Shown: positions 16,102 to 25,489, numbered from the stretch's first letter. The stretch: 34,047 nucleotides of DNA from an uncultured bacterium (GCA_900547945.1 URIT01000021.1:1-34047); one strand, 5' to 3'. Notes: generated by a model not told the origin, from the letters alone. Program-made: numbers and translations.

Positions 16102-17282
16102 GCCGTCTTTCGGAGTTGATGGCGGAATTTTGTCCAAATGGTGTGGAATACAAGTCGCTGGGGGAACTTGGTGAGTTCTACGGCGGACTAACCGGGAAAT
16201 GTAAAAATGACTTTGCAGATGGCAATACCAAGTTCATATCATACATGAATGTGTATTCCAATAGTGCGACAAAGTTGGATGTTGATGATACGGTCAAGAT
16301 GGAAATGTGCGAGCGGCAAAATGCAATCCAATACGGCGATGTGCTTTTTACCGGCTCGTCAGAAACACAAGATGAGTGTGCAATATCTTCTGTAGTCACT
16401 AAGGAGCCTGCCGAGAAAATCTACCTGAATAGTTTTTGTTTTGGATTTAGGATTGCGAACAGAGCGCTATTTGTACCAGATTTTCTTAAGTATTGGTTAA
16501 GGAGTGCCGCGGCAAGGCAACAATTAATTAAAACGGCAAGCGGTGTCACACGATTCAATGTTTCAAAGAAGAAAATGGGTAGTGTGCAAATTCCTATTCC
16601 GCCGCTCGCTGTGCAAGAGGAGATTGTACGGCTTCTTGATGCCTATACAAACGAAGTCGAAACATTGACCGCAGAACTTGAGGCGGAACTTGCGGCACGG
16701 CGAAAGCAATACGAGCAGTATAGGGACAAGTTGCTTACCTTTGGTGATGATGTGCAACGGAAAGTGCTATCAGATGTTTGTGTAATAAAACATGGTAGCG
16801 ATTACAAGAATTTTGGCCCAGGCCAATACCCGGTGTATGGATCTGGCGGTATAATGACATACGTGGATAGATACGCCTATGATGCAAGCAAGACACCATC
16901 CGTGCTATTGCCCCGGAAAGGGTCTCTTGATAAGATACATTATGTCGAAGAGCCATTCTGGAATGTTGATACGGTATTCTATACGGAGATAGATGCAAGT
17001 CAAACGATTCCGAAGTTCATGTATCACTATCTGCTTACAGTTGATTTGAGGAAATATAGTAATGTAGGCGGAGTGCCGGGACTTACACAAAGCCGCCTTA
17101 ATAAGATTGCTGTGCCCCATCCGCCACTATCCGAGCAGAAGCGGATCGTTGAAATCCTCGACAAGTTTGATGCCTTGTGCAATGATGAGACGGCGGGGTT
17201 GGCGGCGGAGATCGCCGCCCGCAAGAAGCAGTACGAATACTACCGCGACAAACTGCTGACCTTTAAGAGAAAAGCGAGTTGA
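16098..17282 (+). CDS. hsdS: Type I restriction-modification specificity subunit
   Basis: 394 residues with the classic two-half layout. The first target-recognition domain (about 1-175) ends in IPIPPLAVQEEIVRLLDAYT; a central helical spacer ends ARRKQYEQYRDKLLTF. The second domain (about 225-350) ends in VPHPPLSEQKRIVEILDKFD, followed by the matching helix ARKKQYEYYRDKLLTF. The repeated helices space the two domains on DNA and contact HsdM. Each domain reads one half of a bipartite recognition site, which cannot be predicted here. The two helix repeats are similar in protein but diverged in DNA. Start overlaps the hsdM stop. Confidence 0.95.
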   Translation: MSRLSELMAEFCPNGVEYKSLGELGEFYGGLTGKCKNDFADGNTKFISYMNVYSNSATKLDVDDTVKMEMCERQNAIQYGDVLFTGSSETQDECAISSVVTKEPAEKIYLNSFCFGFRIANRALFVPDFLKYWLRSAAARQQLIKTASGVTRFNVSKKKMGSVQIPIPPLAVQEEIVRLLDAYTNEVETLTAELEAELAARRKQYEQYRDKLLTFGDDVQRKVLSDVCVIKHGSDYKNFGPGQYPVYGSGGIMTYVDRYAYDASKTPSVLLPRKGSLDKIHYVEEPFWNVDTVFYTEIDASQTIPKFMYHYLLTVDLRKYSNVGGVPGLTQSRLNKIAVPHPPLSEQKRIVEILDKFDALCNDETAGLAAEIAARKKQYEYYRDKLLTFKRKAS

Positions 17283-17301
17283 AAAGGTGGTGGGCAACGA
17301 A

Positions 17302-19122
17302 ATGAGCGATTTCGATCAAAAGTGCGTTTATCTTGAGTTACGGCATGGCAAGGCCGTGAAGATGGAGTGCCTCCGTCCATGGTCCAAGCCTGAATACAAG
17401 GATGCCGTGACGCCGTTTAGTCTCTCGGCGACATACAAGATAACCTACGAAGATGGGGCGGAGGTGGTGATAGGCGGGCTGCCAGCCTATGCCTTGGCAC
17501 AAGGGAGCTTCTGGTATTTCTCGGACAGCAAGAAAGAAACGGAAAGTGTATTTGCTCGAGACGACAGAGTTCTTGCCTATCTTGCACAGTCCGGGCAGAT
17601 TCTGAGAAGAGAGCGGCGGGGCGAGTGTATTCTCCCCTCGCAGGACGAGGCGGATTGCATCCTCAATGGATTGGATGTCCCGTTTGAGGCGATTGAGTAT
17701 GGCTGCGAATGGGCTTGCAAAAACATGGATCGGTGGGTGAACGAATGGAAGCAAAGAGGTCTCATCAAGTGGGATGATGACAACCATATATGGCGCATCG
17801 TCCGAAAGTCGATTAAAGAAAAGTGGAAATGCTGGGCCGTCAAAAGGACGTTAAAGGCGGGCCAGGAATCGCTTCCCCTAGACGGAAAGGATTTCGTCAT
17901 AGCGGATGCAAACCTTGGGAGAGTGAAACGGATTACCGTAGAGTCGGGTGTGGAGATCCTGCTGCTCCCACGAAACCCCATGACCATGGAAGCAGCATTG
18001 ATCGTTGAGTATGAAAATGGAATAGCGCATCCCGATTTCTTTCCATGGGAGACTTTGGCCTTGGGTTGGGTACGGTGTTATACGAACGGTGGCAATGTGG
18101 CCGGTTTCTTGTGCAACAAGCAGGTGGTGGCGGCTGTCGGGAGAGCGATTGCCAATCTCGAGCCGTTCCTCGAGGGCGATATAGCAATACCGGGTGCAAA
18201 GGAAGCCGACGAAATCATCAAGAGACTTGACATCCCATATCCACCTATTTCGTATCGTGAGGCGGGTATGATTCGACCTTGCATCAAGTTGGAGCTGATG
18301 AAGAAGTGGAAGAAGAGCGGCAAGCTCTGCCAAATGAAGGATGGGAGCTACGAGATAGAGAAATTGCCACGTTCAAAGAACGTCGAGGAAGTGCGAATGG
18401 CGTTGGAGAAAAGGAAGGAGGATTGCGGAAGAGAGGAGCGAATCGCCAAGAGAGGGGCAGCGGTCGCCCAGGAGGCAATGGACGAGGAAAAGCGTGAAAG
18501 CAAACATGCCAAACATGCTCCTAAAAGTGCCGGTCTTTCCAAGAAGAAAGGGAAGAGGTCAAAGGGTAAGCCGAAAATGGTCAAATGGCCGAAGAACAAA
18601 GCCGAGCATCGCGAGAACCAGATGAGGCTGTGGGGCGGGGAAGAGGGGCTGAAAGGATTCGAGACGAGGGAACTGAAGACGTCGAGCGGCAAGAAATGCA
18701 CGTACCGCGTCAGGGTTGACCCAAGCGGCCGGATGTGGATAGCGGATACAGGGGAAGATGCTCCTGCAGGATACTATTCGCAAAGTTCCAAGTATTATGT
18801 GCTGACGAGGAATGCACGGCCCTCGAAGCGGAGATCCACGATGATGCAACGAGGGATGTGGTATGCGTGTCAAGCACGATTCAAGTCACCTGGTGGGTTT
18901 CTGGTCAGTCTTGGGAATAGAGGGCTTATCCGTAAGATTGACGGGAAGAATGCGGAGATGAATCTCGGGAAATCCACAAGTGGGCGAAAACTGATTGATT
19001 CATGTGAGGCGTATTACCCAGGTGCTGTCAAAGAAAAGAAATCACGGTACATTCTCGTGATTGAACAGGCCAAGATAAAGCCAGGCACATGGGCAGCTTG
19101 CGACTGCTGGTTTGGGGAGTGA
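17302..19122 (+). CDS. Unknown protein with a duplicated module, inside the hsd operon
   Basis: 606 residues from ATG 17302 (AAGGTGG upstream; GTG 17287 is an alternative), 19 bases after hsdS. I do not recognise the family. Two related modules are visible: residues about 45-155 (TYEDG ... ILPSQDEADCILNGLDVPFE) and 232-342 (VEYENG ... IAIPGAKEADEIIKRLDIPY). The same module occurs in the protein at 23468. Residues 360-440 are highly charged, rich in Lys, Arg and Glu, probably helical or disordered. The C-terminal 160 residues (YRVRVDPSGRMWIADTGEDA) form another globular region. Neither membrane segments nor a signal peptide are seen. Its place between hsdS and hsdR suggests a link to restriction or its control. 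Confidence 0.85.
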   Translation: MSDFDQKCVYLELRHGKAVKMECLRPWSKPEYKDAVTPFSLSATYKITYEDGAEVVIGGLPAYALAQGSFWYFSDSKKETESVFARDDRVLAYLAQSGQILRRERRGECILPSQDEADCILNGLDVPFEAIEYGCEWACKNMDRWVNEWKQRGLIKWDDDNHIWRIVRKSIKEKWKCWAVKRTLKAGQESLPLDGKDFVIADANLGRVKRITVESGVEILLLPRNPMTMEAALIVEYENGIAHPDFFPWETLALGWVRCYTNGGNVAGFLCNKQVVAAVGRAIANLEPFLEGDIAIPGAKEADEIIKRLDIPYPPISYREAGMIRPCIKLELMKKWKKSGKLCQMKDGSYEIEKLPRSKNVEEVRMALEKRKEDCGREERIAKRGAAVAQEAMDEEKRESKHAKHAPKSAGLSKKKGKRSKGKPKMVKWPKNKAEHRENQMRLWGGEEGLKGFETRELKTSSGKKCTYRVRVDPSGRMWIADTGEDAPAGYYSQSSKYYVLTRNARPSKRRSTMMQRGMWYACQARFKSPGGFLVSLGNRGLIRKIDGKNAEMNLGKSTSGRKLIDSCEAYYPGAVKEKKSRYILVIEQAKIKPGTWAACDCWFGE

Positions 19123-19158
19123 TGTCTTTCGACGCGATTCAACCTGAAAGGAAACGGA

Positions 19159-22100
19159 ATGGAAACGAAATCATACGACAGAGTCGCCGAGATGCCGTCT
19201 TACACGGTAGTGAACTCATACGAACGGCTTCCCGACGAGACGGGCGGAGCCTACGAGAGCGAGGCGACGATGGAGGCGGGCTTCATCCGAACCCTCGCGC
19301 AACAGGGCTATGAGTACCTTCCAGGCGTGAAGAGCGAAGAGTCGTTCAAGGCGAACCTTCGGCGGCAGATAGAGTCGCTGAACCGAGGTGCGTTGGACGG
19401 CGGGCGGTTTACCGATGATGAATGGCGGCGATTCTACGGCGACGTTCTGGCGAAGAAGAACGACGGCATCGAGGAGAAGACGGCTAAGTTCCAGGAGGAA
19501 CGTCGGTTCAAGTTCGATTTCGACGACGGTCATACGGATAACTTGATGATATTCGATGACCGTAACATCAACAACAACTCGCTGCAGGTCATCAACCAGT
19601 ATCGGGAGGACAATGCGGCGAACGGCAAGAAGGTTCGCTACGACGTGACGGTGCTTGTGAACGGCCTGCCGCTCGTGCATATTGAGCTTAAGCGGCGGGG
19701 AGTGGCGATAAAGGAGGCCTTCAACCAGATCGCGCGGTATGCGCGGGACGGCTTCTGGGGCGGCGATGCCCTCTTCGAGTGGGTGCAGATATTCGTCATC
19801 TCCAACGGCACACACACGAAATACTATGCGAACACGACGAGGTGGGGTAAGGTAAGGGAGGCGGAGAATGCCGCCGCGTCGCCCGGCAGTCAGTCGCACA
19901 CATCGGAGACGTTCGAGTTCACGAGCTATTGGTCCGATGCGAAGAACAACCTCATCGAGGACATCCGTGACTTCGCGAGGACTTTCTTCGCGCAGCAGAC
20001 GTTGAGGAACGTACTCGCCAAGTATTGCGTCTTCACGGTGGACAGATGCCTCATGGTGATGCGTCCGTACCAGATAGCCGCGACGGAGCGGATCATCGAG
20101 AAGATCCGTTATGCGTCTGGGAAGCGGGACACCCTCGGCACGAGGGATGCGGGCGGGTATATCTGGCACTCCACCGGAAGTGGCAAGACCCTCACCTCGT
20201 TCAAGACGGCGCAGATCGCCTCTCAGCTTGATTACGTGGACAAGGTGCTGTTCGTAGTGGACAGGCAAGACCTCGACAACCAGACACAACTGGAGTACGA
20301 CAAGTTCCAGAAGGGATGCGTGGCGGGAACGGCAAGCACCAAGGCGCTGACGGCGCAGTTGAGCGATGCCGTCAATAGCGAGAAGTCCAAGATTGTCATC
20401 ACGACGATACAGAAGCTCTCCATCTTCGTGAAGGAGAACAAGCCCGGAAGCGTCCATGCGAGCATCTACGACAAGCACGTGGTCATCATCTTCGACGAGT
20501 GCCACCGTACACAGTTCGGCAGGATGCACCGAGATATCGCGAAGCGGTTCCGCCGCTATCAGATATTCGGCTTTACGGGGACGCCGATATTTGAAGGCCA
20601 CGAAGCGCAGGCCATGGTGCCAGACGGCCCTCGGACGACACCGCAGGTGTTCGGCGAGCGGCTTCACAGCTACACGATGGCGACGGCGATACGGGACAGG
20701 AACGTGCTTCCGTTCCACATCGAGACAATAGGCTGGGCCAAGCCTGCGGAGGGAGAATTGGCGGGGACGAGCGCGGACGAGCGACAGCCAATGACACCCG
20801 AAGAGATGGCATTGATGCCGAGGCGGCCGGAGCAGATAGAGAAGATCGTCGCATACGTCCTTGGACACTATGCAGCCAAGACCTTGCAGGCGAAAAAGTA
20901 CATGCACAAGTTGGAGCAAAAGAAAGGCGCGCGGGAAGGCAAGGGCGAGAAGCGGCTCGTGAGCGGCTTCAACTCCATCTTCGCCGTGAACTTCATCGAC
21001 GACGCCAAGGCATACTACACGGAGTTCAAGAGACAGATAGCGGCATTGCCGGAGGAACATCCCGCTAAGGGACTCAAGATCGCGACCATCTTCACCGCCA
21101 CACCCAACGAGGCGGAAAAGGAGGGCGTGACCGTGGACGACAACGGATGGCTCATTGACGACGAGGGCGATCCATCCGCGCTCGATACCACGTCGAAGGA
21201 ATTCCTCGAATCGGCGATGGCGGACTACAACCGCCTTTTCCCCGCGCAGGGTGCGACTGGTTTCTCGGCGAAGGACGGCGATGCCTTCCATAACTACTAC
21301 ATCGATGTCTCTACGAAGATGAAGAACCGCGAGCTGGACATACTGATCGTGGTGAACATGTTCCTGACGGGATTCGATGCAAAGACCTTGAATACATTGT
21401 GGCTCGACAAGAACCTCAAGCTCCACACTCTCGTACAGGCCTATTCGCGGACGAATCGTATCCTCAATTCCATCAAGCAATGTGGCAACATCATCTGCTT
21501 CCGCGACCTCGAAGATGCGACCAATGAGGCAATCGCGCTGTTCAGCGACAGCGAGAACGGCGAGGAGGCGTCCGAGATCGTCAAGATCAAGACGTTCGAC
21601 GAATACTATTCCACGGGCTTCGACAACCGCAAGGGCGAACACGTCAGGAGCTACACGGAACTCGTGGCGGAGCTGCAGGAGAAGTTCCCGCCGGATAGGG
21701 AGATAGAAGGCAACGAGGCGAAGGAGGAGTACGTGCAGCTCCTCGGGGAGGTGCTGAAGCGGCAGAACATCCTGCGGATATTCGACGAGTACGAGGACGA
21801 GCAGGAGGAGAAGCAGATAATCCCGCCCCTCGCCATGCAGGACTACATCAGCAAGTACCTCGACATCCGCGACGAGATGGCCGCCCAGGTGTCGCCGCCG
21901 CCGCCGCCACCACCGCCGCCGCCACCACCGCCAGGCTACAAGACCGGGGATGGCGAGAACACCACGCAAGAGGTGGCCGACGGGAATCCGGGACAAGGGC
22001 AAGAGACCGGCGACGGCATCACGTTCGAGCTGGAGCTGATTCGACAGTTTGACGTGGACTTCGACTATATCCTCATGCTCATAGACGACTACTACGAGGC

Positions 22101-22509
22101 CGACGAGGCGGAGAGGAAGCCGATCCTGGAGAAGATCGTGCGGGCCATCAGGTCGAGCGAAACACTCCGCCCGAAAAAGGACCTCATCATGGATTTCATT
22201 GAGCGGTACGACGATTCCCGCAAATGGCAGGCGTTCGTGCGGTGGCGGCTTGAAGAGGACATACGGGGGCTTTCGGAGCGGCTTGGGCTTGATACGGCGG
22301 CGGTGAAGGAGTTCATCGGCAATGCCATCGGTACGAGGCGGCTCATGATGGTCGGTCCGAACTTCGACAACATGATTCCGCCGATGGACTTGTTTGGCGA
22401 CAAGGAAGCGGCTGAGAAGGTGGAGATGAAGCGACGGGAGGTCGCCGCAGAGATGACAGCGCTCTACAACCGCTACAAGGATGACTATTCGGAGGCAGAG
22501 GACGTGTAA
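19159..22509 (+). CDS. hsdR: Type I restriction endonuclease subunit
   Basis: 1116 residues; ATG 19159 has AAAGGA 6 bases upstream. N-terminal PD-(D/E)xK nuclease: Asp162 (RYDVTV) and Glu176-x-Lys178 (HIELK). Superfamily 2 translocase: Walker A STGSGKT (338-344), DECH box (446-449), FTGTP, and later QAYSRTNR. The subunit moves DNA past the bound complex using ATP and cuts at a distance when methylation is absent. Near residue 915 a run of 13 prolines, encoded by CCG/CCA triplets (21893-21932), and a Gly/Asp/Asn/Gln-rich linker precede the C-terminal helical domain that binds the methylase. The gene appears intact although hsdM is interrupted. Confidence 0.96.
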   Translation: METKSYDRVAEMPSYTVVNSYERLPDETGGAYESEATMEAGFIRTLAQQGYEYLPGVKSEESFKANLRRQIESLNRGALDGGRFTDDEWRRFYGDVLAKKNDGIEEKTAKFQEERRFKFDFDDGHTDNLMIFDDRNINNNSLQVINQYREDNAANGKKVRYDVTVLVNGLPLVHIELKRRGVAIKEAFNQIARYARDGFWGGDALFEWVQIFVISNGTHTKYYANTTRWGKVREAENAAASPGSQSHTSETFEFTSYWSDAKNNLIEDIRDFARTFFAQQTLRNVLAKYCVFTVDRCLMVMRPYQIAATERIIEKIRYASGKRDTLGTRDAGGYIWHSTGSGKTLTSFKTAQIASQLDYVDKVLFVVDRQDLDNQTQLEYDKFQKGCVAGTASTKALTAQLSDAVNSEKSKIVITTIQKLSIFVKENKPGSVHASIYDKHVVIIFDECHRTQFGRMHRDIAKRFRRYQIFGFTGTPIFEGHEAQAMVPDGPRTTPQVFGERLHSYTMATAIRDRNVLPFHIETIGWAKPAEGELAGTSADERQPMTPEEMALMPRRPEQIEKIVAYVLGHYAAKTLQAKKYMHKLEQKKGAREGKGEKRLVSGFNSIFAVNFIDDAKAYYTEFKRQIAALPEEHPAKGLKIATIFTATPNEAEKEGVTVDDNGWLIDDEGDPSALDTTSKEFLESAMADYNRLFPAQGATGFSAKDGDAFHNYYIDVSTKMKNRELDILIVVNMFLTGFDAKTLNTLWLDKNLKLHTLVQAYSRTNRILNSIKQCGNIICFRDLEDATNEAIALFSDSENGEEASEIVKIKTFDEYYSTGFDNRKGEHVRSYTELVAELQEKFPPDREIEGNEAKEEYVQLLGEVLKRQNILRIFDEYEDEQEEKQIIPPLAMQDYISKYLDIRDEMAAQVSPPPPPPPPPPPPPGYKTGDGENTTQEVADGNPGQGQETGDGITFELELIRQFDVDFDYILMLIDDYYEADEAERKPILEKIVRAIRSSETLRPKKDLIMDFIERYDDSRKWQAFVRWRLEEDIRGLSERLGLDTAAVKEFIGNAIGTRRLMMVGPNFDNMIPPMDLFGDKEAAEKVEMKRREVAAEMTALYNRYKDDYSEAEDV

Positions 22510-22597
22510 GGAGGTCCGCCACGTTTTTTGATTTGGGCCTGTCAGAAATCGAGAGATCTTGGCACGATCTCAGCAAAACATCATTGGAGAAAAAACG

Positions 22598-23326
22598 ATG
22601 AAGAAACTAACCCCTAAGGCATACGAGTACATTGACCAGGTTATCGGCGAGGTTGTCGGCGGCAGTGGCGTCAAAGGCTTCAGCCTCTTCGAGGACGGCG
22701 ACAACCCGTTTTCCTTCTTGCTTGAGATACCGCCCGAGAACGGAGAAGAGCTGGCCGTGCGAACGTGCAACGAGTTGTTCCATGCCCTTGGGTTGTTGCC
22801 GGAAGGCAAGAACCTCGCCTTGGGGGAACTCGGCGACTATTGCAACATAGTACCTCCGCAAAGCAACGGCCTTTATCTCGCGATCTTCAACCATCCTGCC
22901 GTGTTTGAATTGAAGGCAACAGATCCGGAGTACCGGTTCGTCCTGAAAAACTGGCGGGATTGGGACGATGATGCCGAAGCGGCAGAAGAGTTTAGGGCCA
23001 TGATTGACGACATCAAGGCGGGGCGTCTGAAATCGAAAAGCCCCGACGGATATCTGGTGCTGAAGGCCAACTTCTACGACGCCATCGAGGCGGGCACGAA
23101 GAAGATCGAGTACCGTGACTTCACGGAGTACAACCTCAAGCGCACGATCGGGATCAAGACCATCCGCTTCAATCGCGGCTACATGAAAGGCGCGAAGCAG
23201 ATGCGGTGGGAAGTGGAGAAGATCGCGCTTCTCGACGGCGAGGACAACGAATGCGATCCGTTCAGCGTGCCCGACGACTTCTGTCCCGTGACAATTGCGA
23301 TACACCTTGGGAAAAGGGTTGGGTAA
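22598..23326 (+). CDS. ASCH-domain protein
   Basis: 242 residues; ATG 22598 has GGAG 8 bases upstream. The N-terminal 150 residues are unknown. The C-terminal part reads as an ASCH (PUA-like) domain: YLVLKANFYDAIEAGTKKIE, then YRDFTEY, TIRFNRGYMKGAKQM and WEVEKI. The GTKKIEYR motif lies in the conserved cleft. ASCH domains bind RNA or nucleotides and some are nucleases or hydrolases; several occur in phage-related and defence loci. It starts 88 bases after hsdR, so it may be part of that operon or have its own start. Function beyond the domain is not inferable. Confidence 0.75.
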   Translation: MKKLTPKAYEYIDQVIGEVVGGSGVKGFSLFEDGDNPFSFLLEIPPENGEELAVRTCNELFHALGLLPEGKNLALGELGDYCNIVPPQSNGLYLAIFNHPAVFELKATDPEYRFVLKNWRDWDDDAEAAEEFRAMIDDIKAGRLKSKSPDGYLVLKANFYDAIEAGTKKIEYRDFTEYNLKRTIGIKTIRFNRGYMKGAKQMRWEVEKIALLDGEDNECDPFSVPDDFCPVTIAIHLGKRVG

Positions 23327-23467
23327 GACAAAGAACAATGGCCATGCAAGAAAAATGACAAGCAACAAAAATATTCAGATGTTCCATTGAGAGATACGGT
23401 TAGGACATGAAGGAAACAAACTCCCCTCAAAAGGACGTAATGCGATAACGAAGGAAGGTAAACAACA

Positions 23468-24103
23468 ATGGTAAACGTTGTAATCATAGAGGAAGAGGAT
23501 TGGGTTGATCAGTATTGGGGTGACATCATCTCATGCAAGGCACCTGTTTTTAAAGACGAGTGGCCATGGAACAAGGGATCATGCGTGCCAACGCCTAATC
23601 CGTGGGTGGCGCCAGAATGTACCTTCAACGTGGAATACGAGAATGGAGAGAGAGCTTGGCTTGTTGCACGAGGATGGGAGATACTGTGCGGAGAGGGGTT
23701 CCGGGGAGTAGTCAGGAAAGACGGAGAGTGGCAGAAACCGACATGGCAAACCCCGACGGGGGAGCCTTATTCGGGGTTGGACTTCAGATTTTACAACAAG
23801 CGTCTTATGGCAGCGACCGTAAAGGCGTTGTCAGAAGGAGTAGCGATCCCGCCAGGAAATGCGGTCTTGCCAGACGAGGAAGAGTCCAAGAAGATTCTCG
23901 ACGAAGCAGATGTCCCGCTATACCCTGTCGTGACATACCCTGACCCCATAATGCTCCACGAAGAGAGGCAAGCCGAGGTGTTCGCACGATGGAGGGAAAA
24001 ATGGCTTGCGACTGGTGTGTGCACATATCTTGACGGGGGTAGCCTCGTTACAAAATCGTTGCATGAGGAATCTCTAAAAAGACACATCGAGGATCAAGAT
24101 TGA
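23468..24103 (+). CDS. Unknown protein sharing the module of the hsd-operon gene
   Basis: 211 residues; AAGGAAGG lies 9 bases before ATG 23468. No known family recognised. Residues about 52-185 match the module found twice in the protein at 17302. The shared features are VEYENG, an NKR-MAATVKAL helix (NKQVVAAVGRAI there), IPPGNAVLPDEEESKKILDE (IPGAKEADEIIK there), DVPLYPVVTY (DIPYPPISY there), and a W..KW...G end. The N-terminal 50 residues are acidic and aromatic (EEEDWVDQYWGD). Soluble, with no signal peptide. The 141-base gap upstream shows nothing clear. Confidence 0.75.
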   Translation: MVNVVIIEEEDWVDQYWGDIISCKAPVFKDEWPWNKGSCVPTPNPWVAPECTFNVEYENGERAWLVARGWEILCGEGFRGVVRKDGEWQKPTWQTPTGEPYSGLDFRFYNKRLMAATVKALSEGVAIPPGNAVLPDEEESKKILDEADVPLYPVVTYPDPIMLHEERQAEVFARWREKWLATGVCTYLDGGSLVTKSLHEESLKRHIEDQD

Positions 24104-24133
24104 ATTGCTAGACTTGACTTAAAAGGAACACAA

Positions 24134-24241
24134 ATGAGGCCGATGGTTTTTATTTCAGTTCTTGCCTCCGTTATCACCGCAAAGGCGGACGCTAGGTTCA
24201 TTTTAGGGATACTAAAATCTTCCGATGCTTCGCTCCGTTAA
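24134..24241 (+). CDS. 35-residue signal-peptide-like small protein
   Basis: Short frame MRPMVFISVLASVITAKADA plus 15 more residues, ending TAA at 24239-24241. AAAAGGA lies about 8 bases upstream. Its N-terminus resembles that of the secreted protein at 24610 (VFISV..AKAD in both), so it may be a degraded paralogue whose mature part was lost, or a true small peptide. Confidence 0.4.
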   Translation: MRPMVFISVLASVITAKADARFILGILKSSDASLR

Positions 24242-24285
24242 ACATGACTAGGCAAGGAATCCATTTTGACAAGAGAGGTTATGCA

Positions 24286-24606
24286 ATGAAAGATTCTATG
24301 ATAGAACGAGAAGGGAAACTCATAATTGAGTTCAATGGACGGCAGTATCAAATGATGCATGACGAAGAATCAGGAACAAATAGTTTCATAGGAGGGGTTG
24401 AAGACGATTTGGAGAAGTTAAGGTTAGCATATGCGAAAGAGGTTAGCGAAGAATGGATTGAAGCGGACAACAGGGGGGACTATTGGTATGAGCGCCCCTA
24501 TTGCATTGGGAAGAAAACAGCGGAGGCATTGGGAGCGAAGATAATAGAATATGAAGATGAAAAATATAGGACATTTTATGACGATGGCACTCCAATTCTT
24601 TATTAG
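24286..24606 (+). CDS. Unknown small acidic protein
   Basis: 106 residues from ATG 24286, preceded by AGAGG; an upstream in-frame ATG (24244) has no ribosome-binding site. No family recognised. It is soluble and rich in Glu, Asp and Tyr. It contains LIIEFNGRQYQMMHDEES and ends KYRTFYDDGTPILY. It is followed after 3 bases by the next small gene, so these genes are probably co-transcribed. AT content is higher than in the restriction genes. Confidence 0.6.
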   Translation: MKDSMIEREGKLIIEFNGRQYQMMHDEESGTNSFIGGVEDDLEKLRLAYAKEVSEEWIEADNRGDYWYERPYCIGKKTAEALGAKIIEYEDEKYRTFYDDGTPILY

Positions 24607-24609
24607 AAG

Positions 24610-24846
24610 ATGAAAATGAAAACAATCTTTTCCTTTGTTGTAGTTTTCATATCGGTCATGGCAAAGGCCGACTATTGGATGACATTCTGCAAGACGCCGG
24701 GCGGCAAGCAGTATTCGCAGGTCGAGTACGTGAGGCCCGATGTGGACGGATTCGTGACGATCAAGGCAGGGCCGGTTACGGTCGTCGTGTACAAGACGCA
24801 GGTGTGGTATCAGAAGATGCCCGGCGAAGCGCCGAGGATGCCGTAA
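24610..24846 (+). CDS. Small secreted protein
   Basis: 78 residues. MKMKTIFSFVVVFISVMAKA is a clear signal peptide, predicted to be cut before DYWMTF, leaving a mature domain of about 58 residues rich in beta-formers (FVTIKAGPVTVVVYKTQVWY). No family recognised. It sits 3 bases after the preceding gene and 11 before the next, in a tight group of small genes. Codon choice in the mature part is more GC-rich than in the signal region. Confidence 0.65.
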   Translation: MKMKTIFSFVVVFISVMAKADYWMTFCKTPGGKQYSQVEYVRPDVDGFVTIKAGPVTVVVYKTQVWYQKMPGEAPRMP

Positions 24847-24857
24847 AGGGAGGCACA

Positions 24858-25427
24858 ATGTCCGAAAGACACCTATACGGAAGCGATGGCCAACACGTTG
24901 GCAGCATTGACGATGACAACCGCATCTACGACGACCGCCATTCGTTCATGGGGAGAATCGAGAACGGGACCATCTACGACAACTGCAACATACCGCAGGG
25001 GCGTATAACAGATGGCGGGATGGTGCTGGACAATCATCGGCAGGAGGTAGGACAGGAGTACGGGACCGGCTTTTGTTCTCCAGGCCCACGACAGGAGATG
25101 GGGCTTGTGCGGGCCGACATCTTAAGCGAAGGACACGGCAGCGACTACGGGGCCTTCCATCTGCTCGACCGCAACCAGCGACACAGGTACGATCCATACC
25201 CGTATGACGACGATGACGGGACTAACGAAGATGACGACTGTTCCGATGGCGACGATTATGACAACGACACATACGTTCCGCCGTCTCGGCCCAAGCGCCG
25301 TGCCGGGCGGGGCAAGAAGGACGAATCAATGTCGTTTGAAGACAATCCGGAGGCGAGTTGCCTCGGATGCGGGTGTCTAGTGCTTTTCGTCATAGGCATC
25401 TTCATTGCGCTTCGGATGTGTTCCTGA
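24858..25427 (+). CDS. Repeat protein with C-terminal membrane anchor
   Basis: 189 residues; AAAGGGAGG lies 5 bases before ATG 24858. Residues 1-65 hold short repeats of the form VGSIDDDNRIYDD / MGRIENGTIYDN / QGRITDGGMVLDN, a beta-hairpin repeat found in many bacterial small proteins. A very acidic stretch (DDDDGTNEDDDCSDGDDYD) is followed by a basic RPKRRAGRGKKDE and a single C-terminal membrane segment, CLGCGCLVLFVIGIFIALRM. It is probably tail-anchored with the repeats in the cytoplasm. No function is assigned. It is the last gene before the second structured RNA. Confidence 0.7.
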   Translation: MSERHLYGSDGQHVGSIDDDNRIYDDRHSFMGRIENGTIYDNCNIPQGRITDGGMVLDNHRQEVGQEYGTGFCSPGPRQEMGLVRADILSEGHGSDYGAFHLLDRNQRHRYDPYPYDDDDGTNEDDDCSDGDDYDNDTYVPPSRPKRRAGRGKKDESMSFEDNPEASCLGCGCLVLFVIGIFIALRMCS

Positions 25428-25489
25428 GTCCCGTTTCCGCAATGGCGATTGCGGCCATCGTGAAAAATTCAGAAATCGCGCGCACCCCG

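Noticed and set aside
19216..22002. 928-residue open frame on the minus strand
   Set aside because: Shadow of hsdR, which has complete family motifs on the plus strand; the minus product has no recognisable domain and an Arg/Val/Leu-biased composition.
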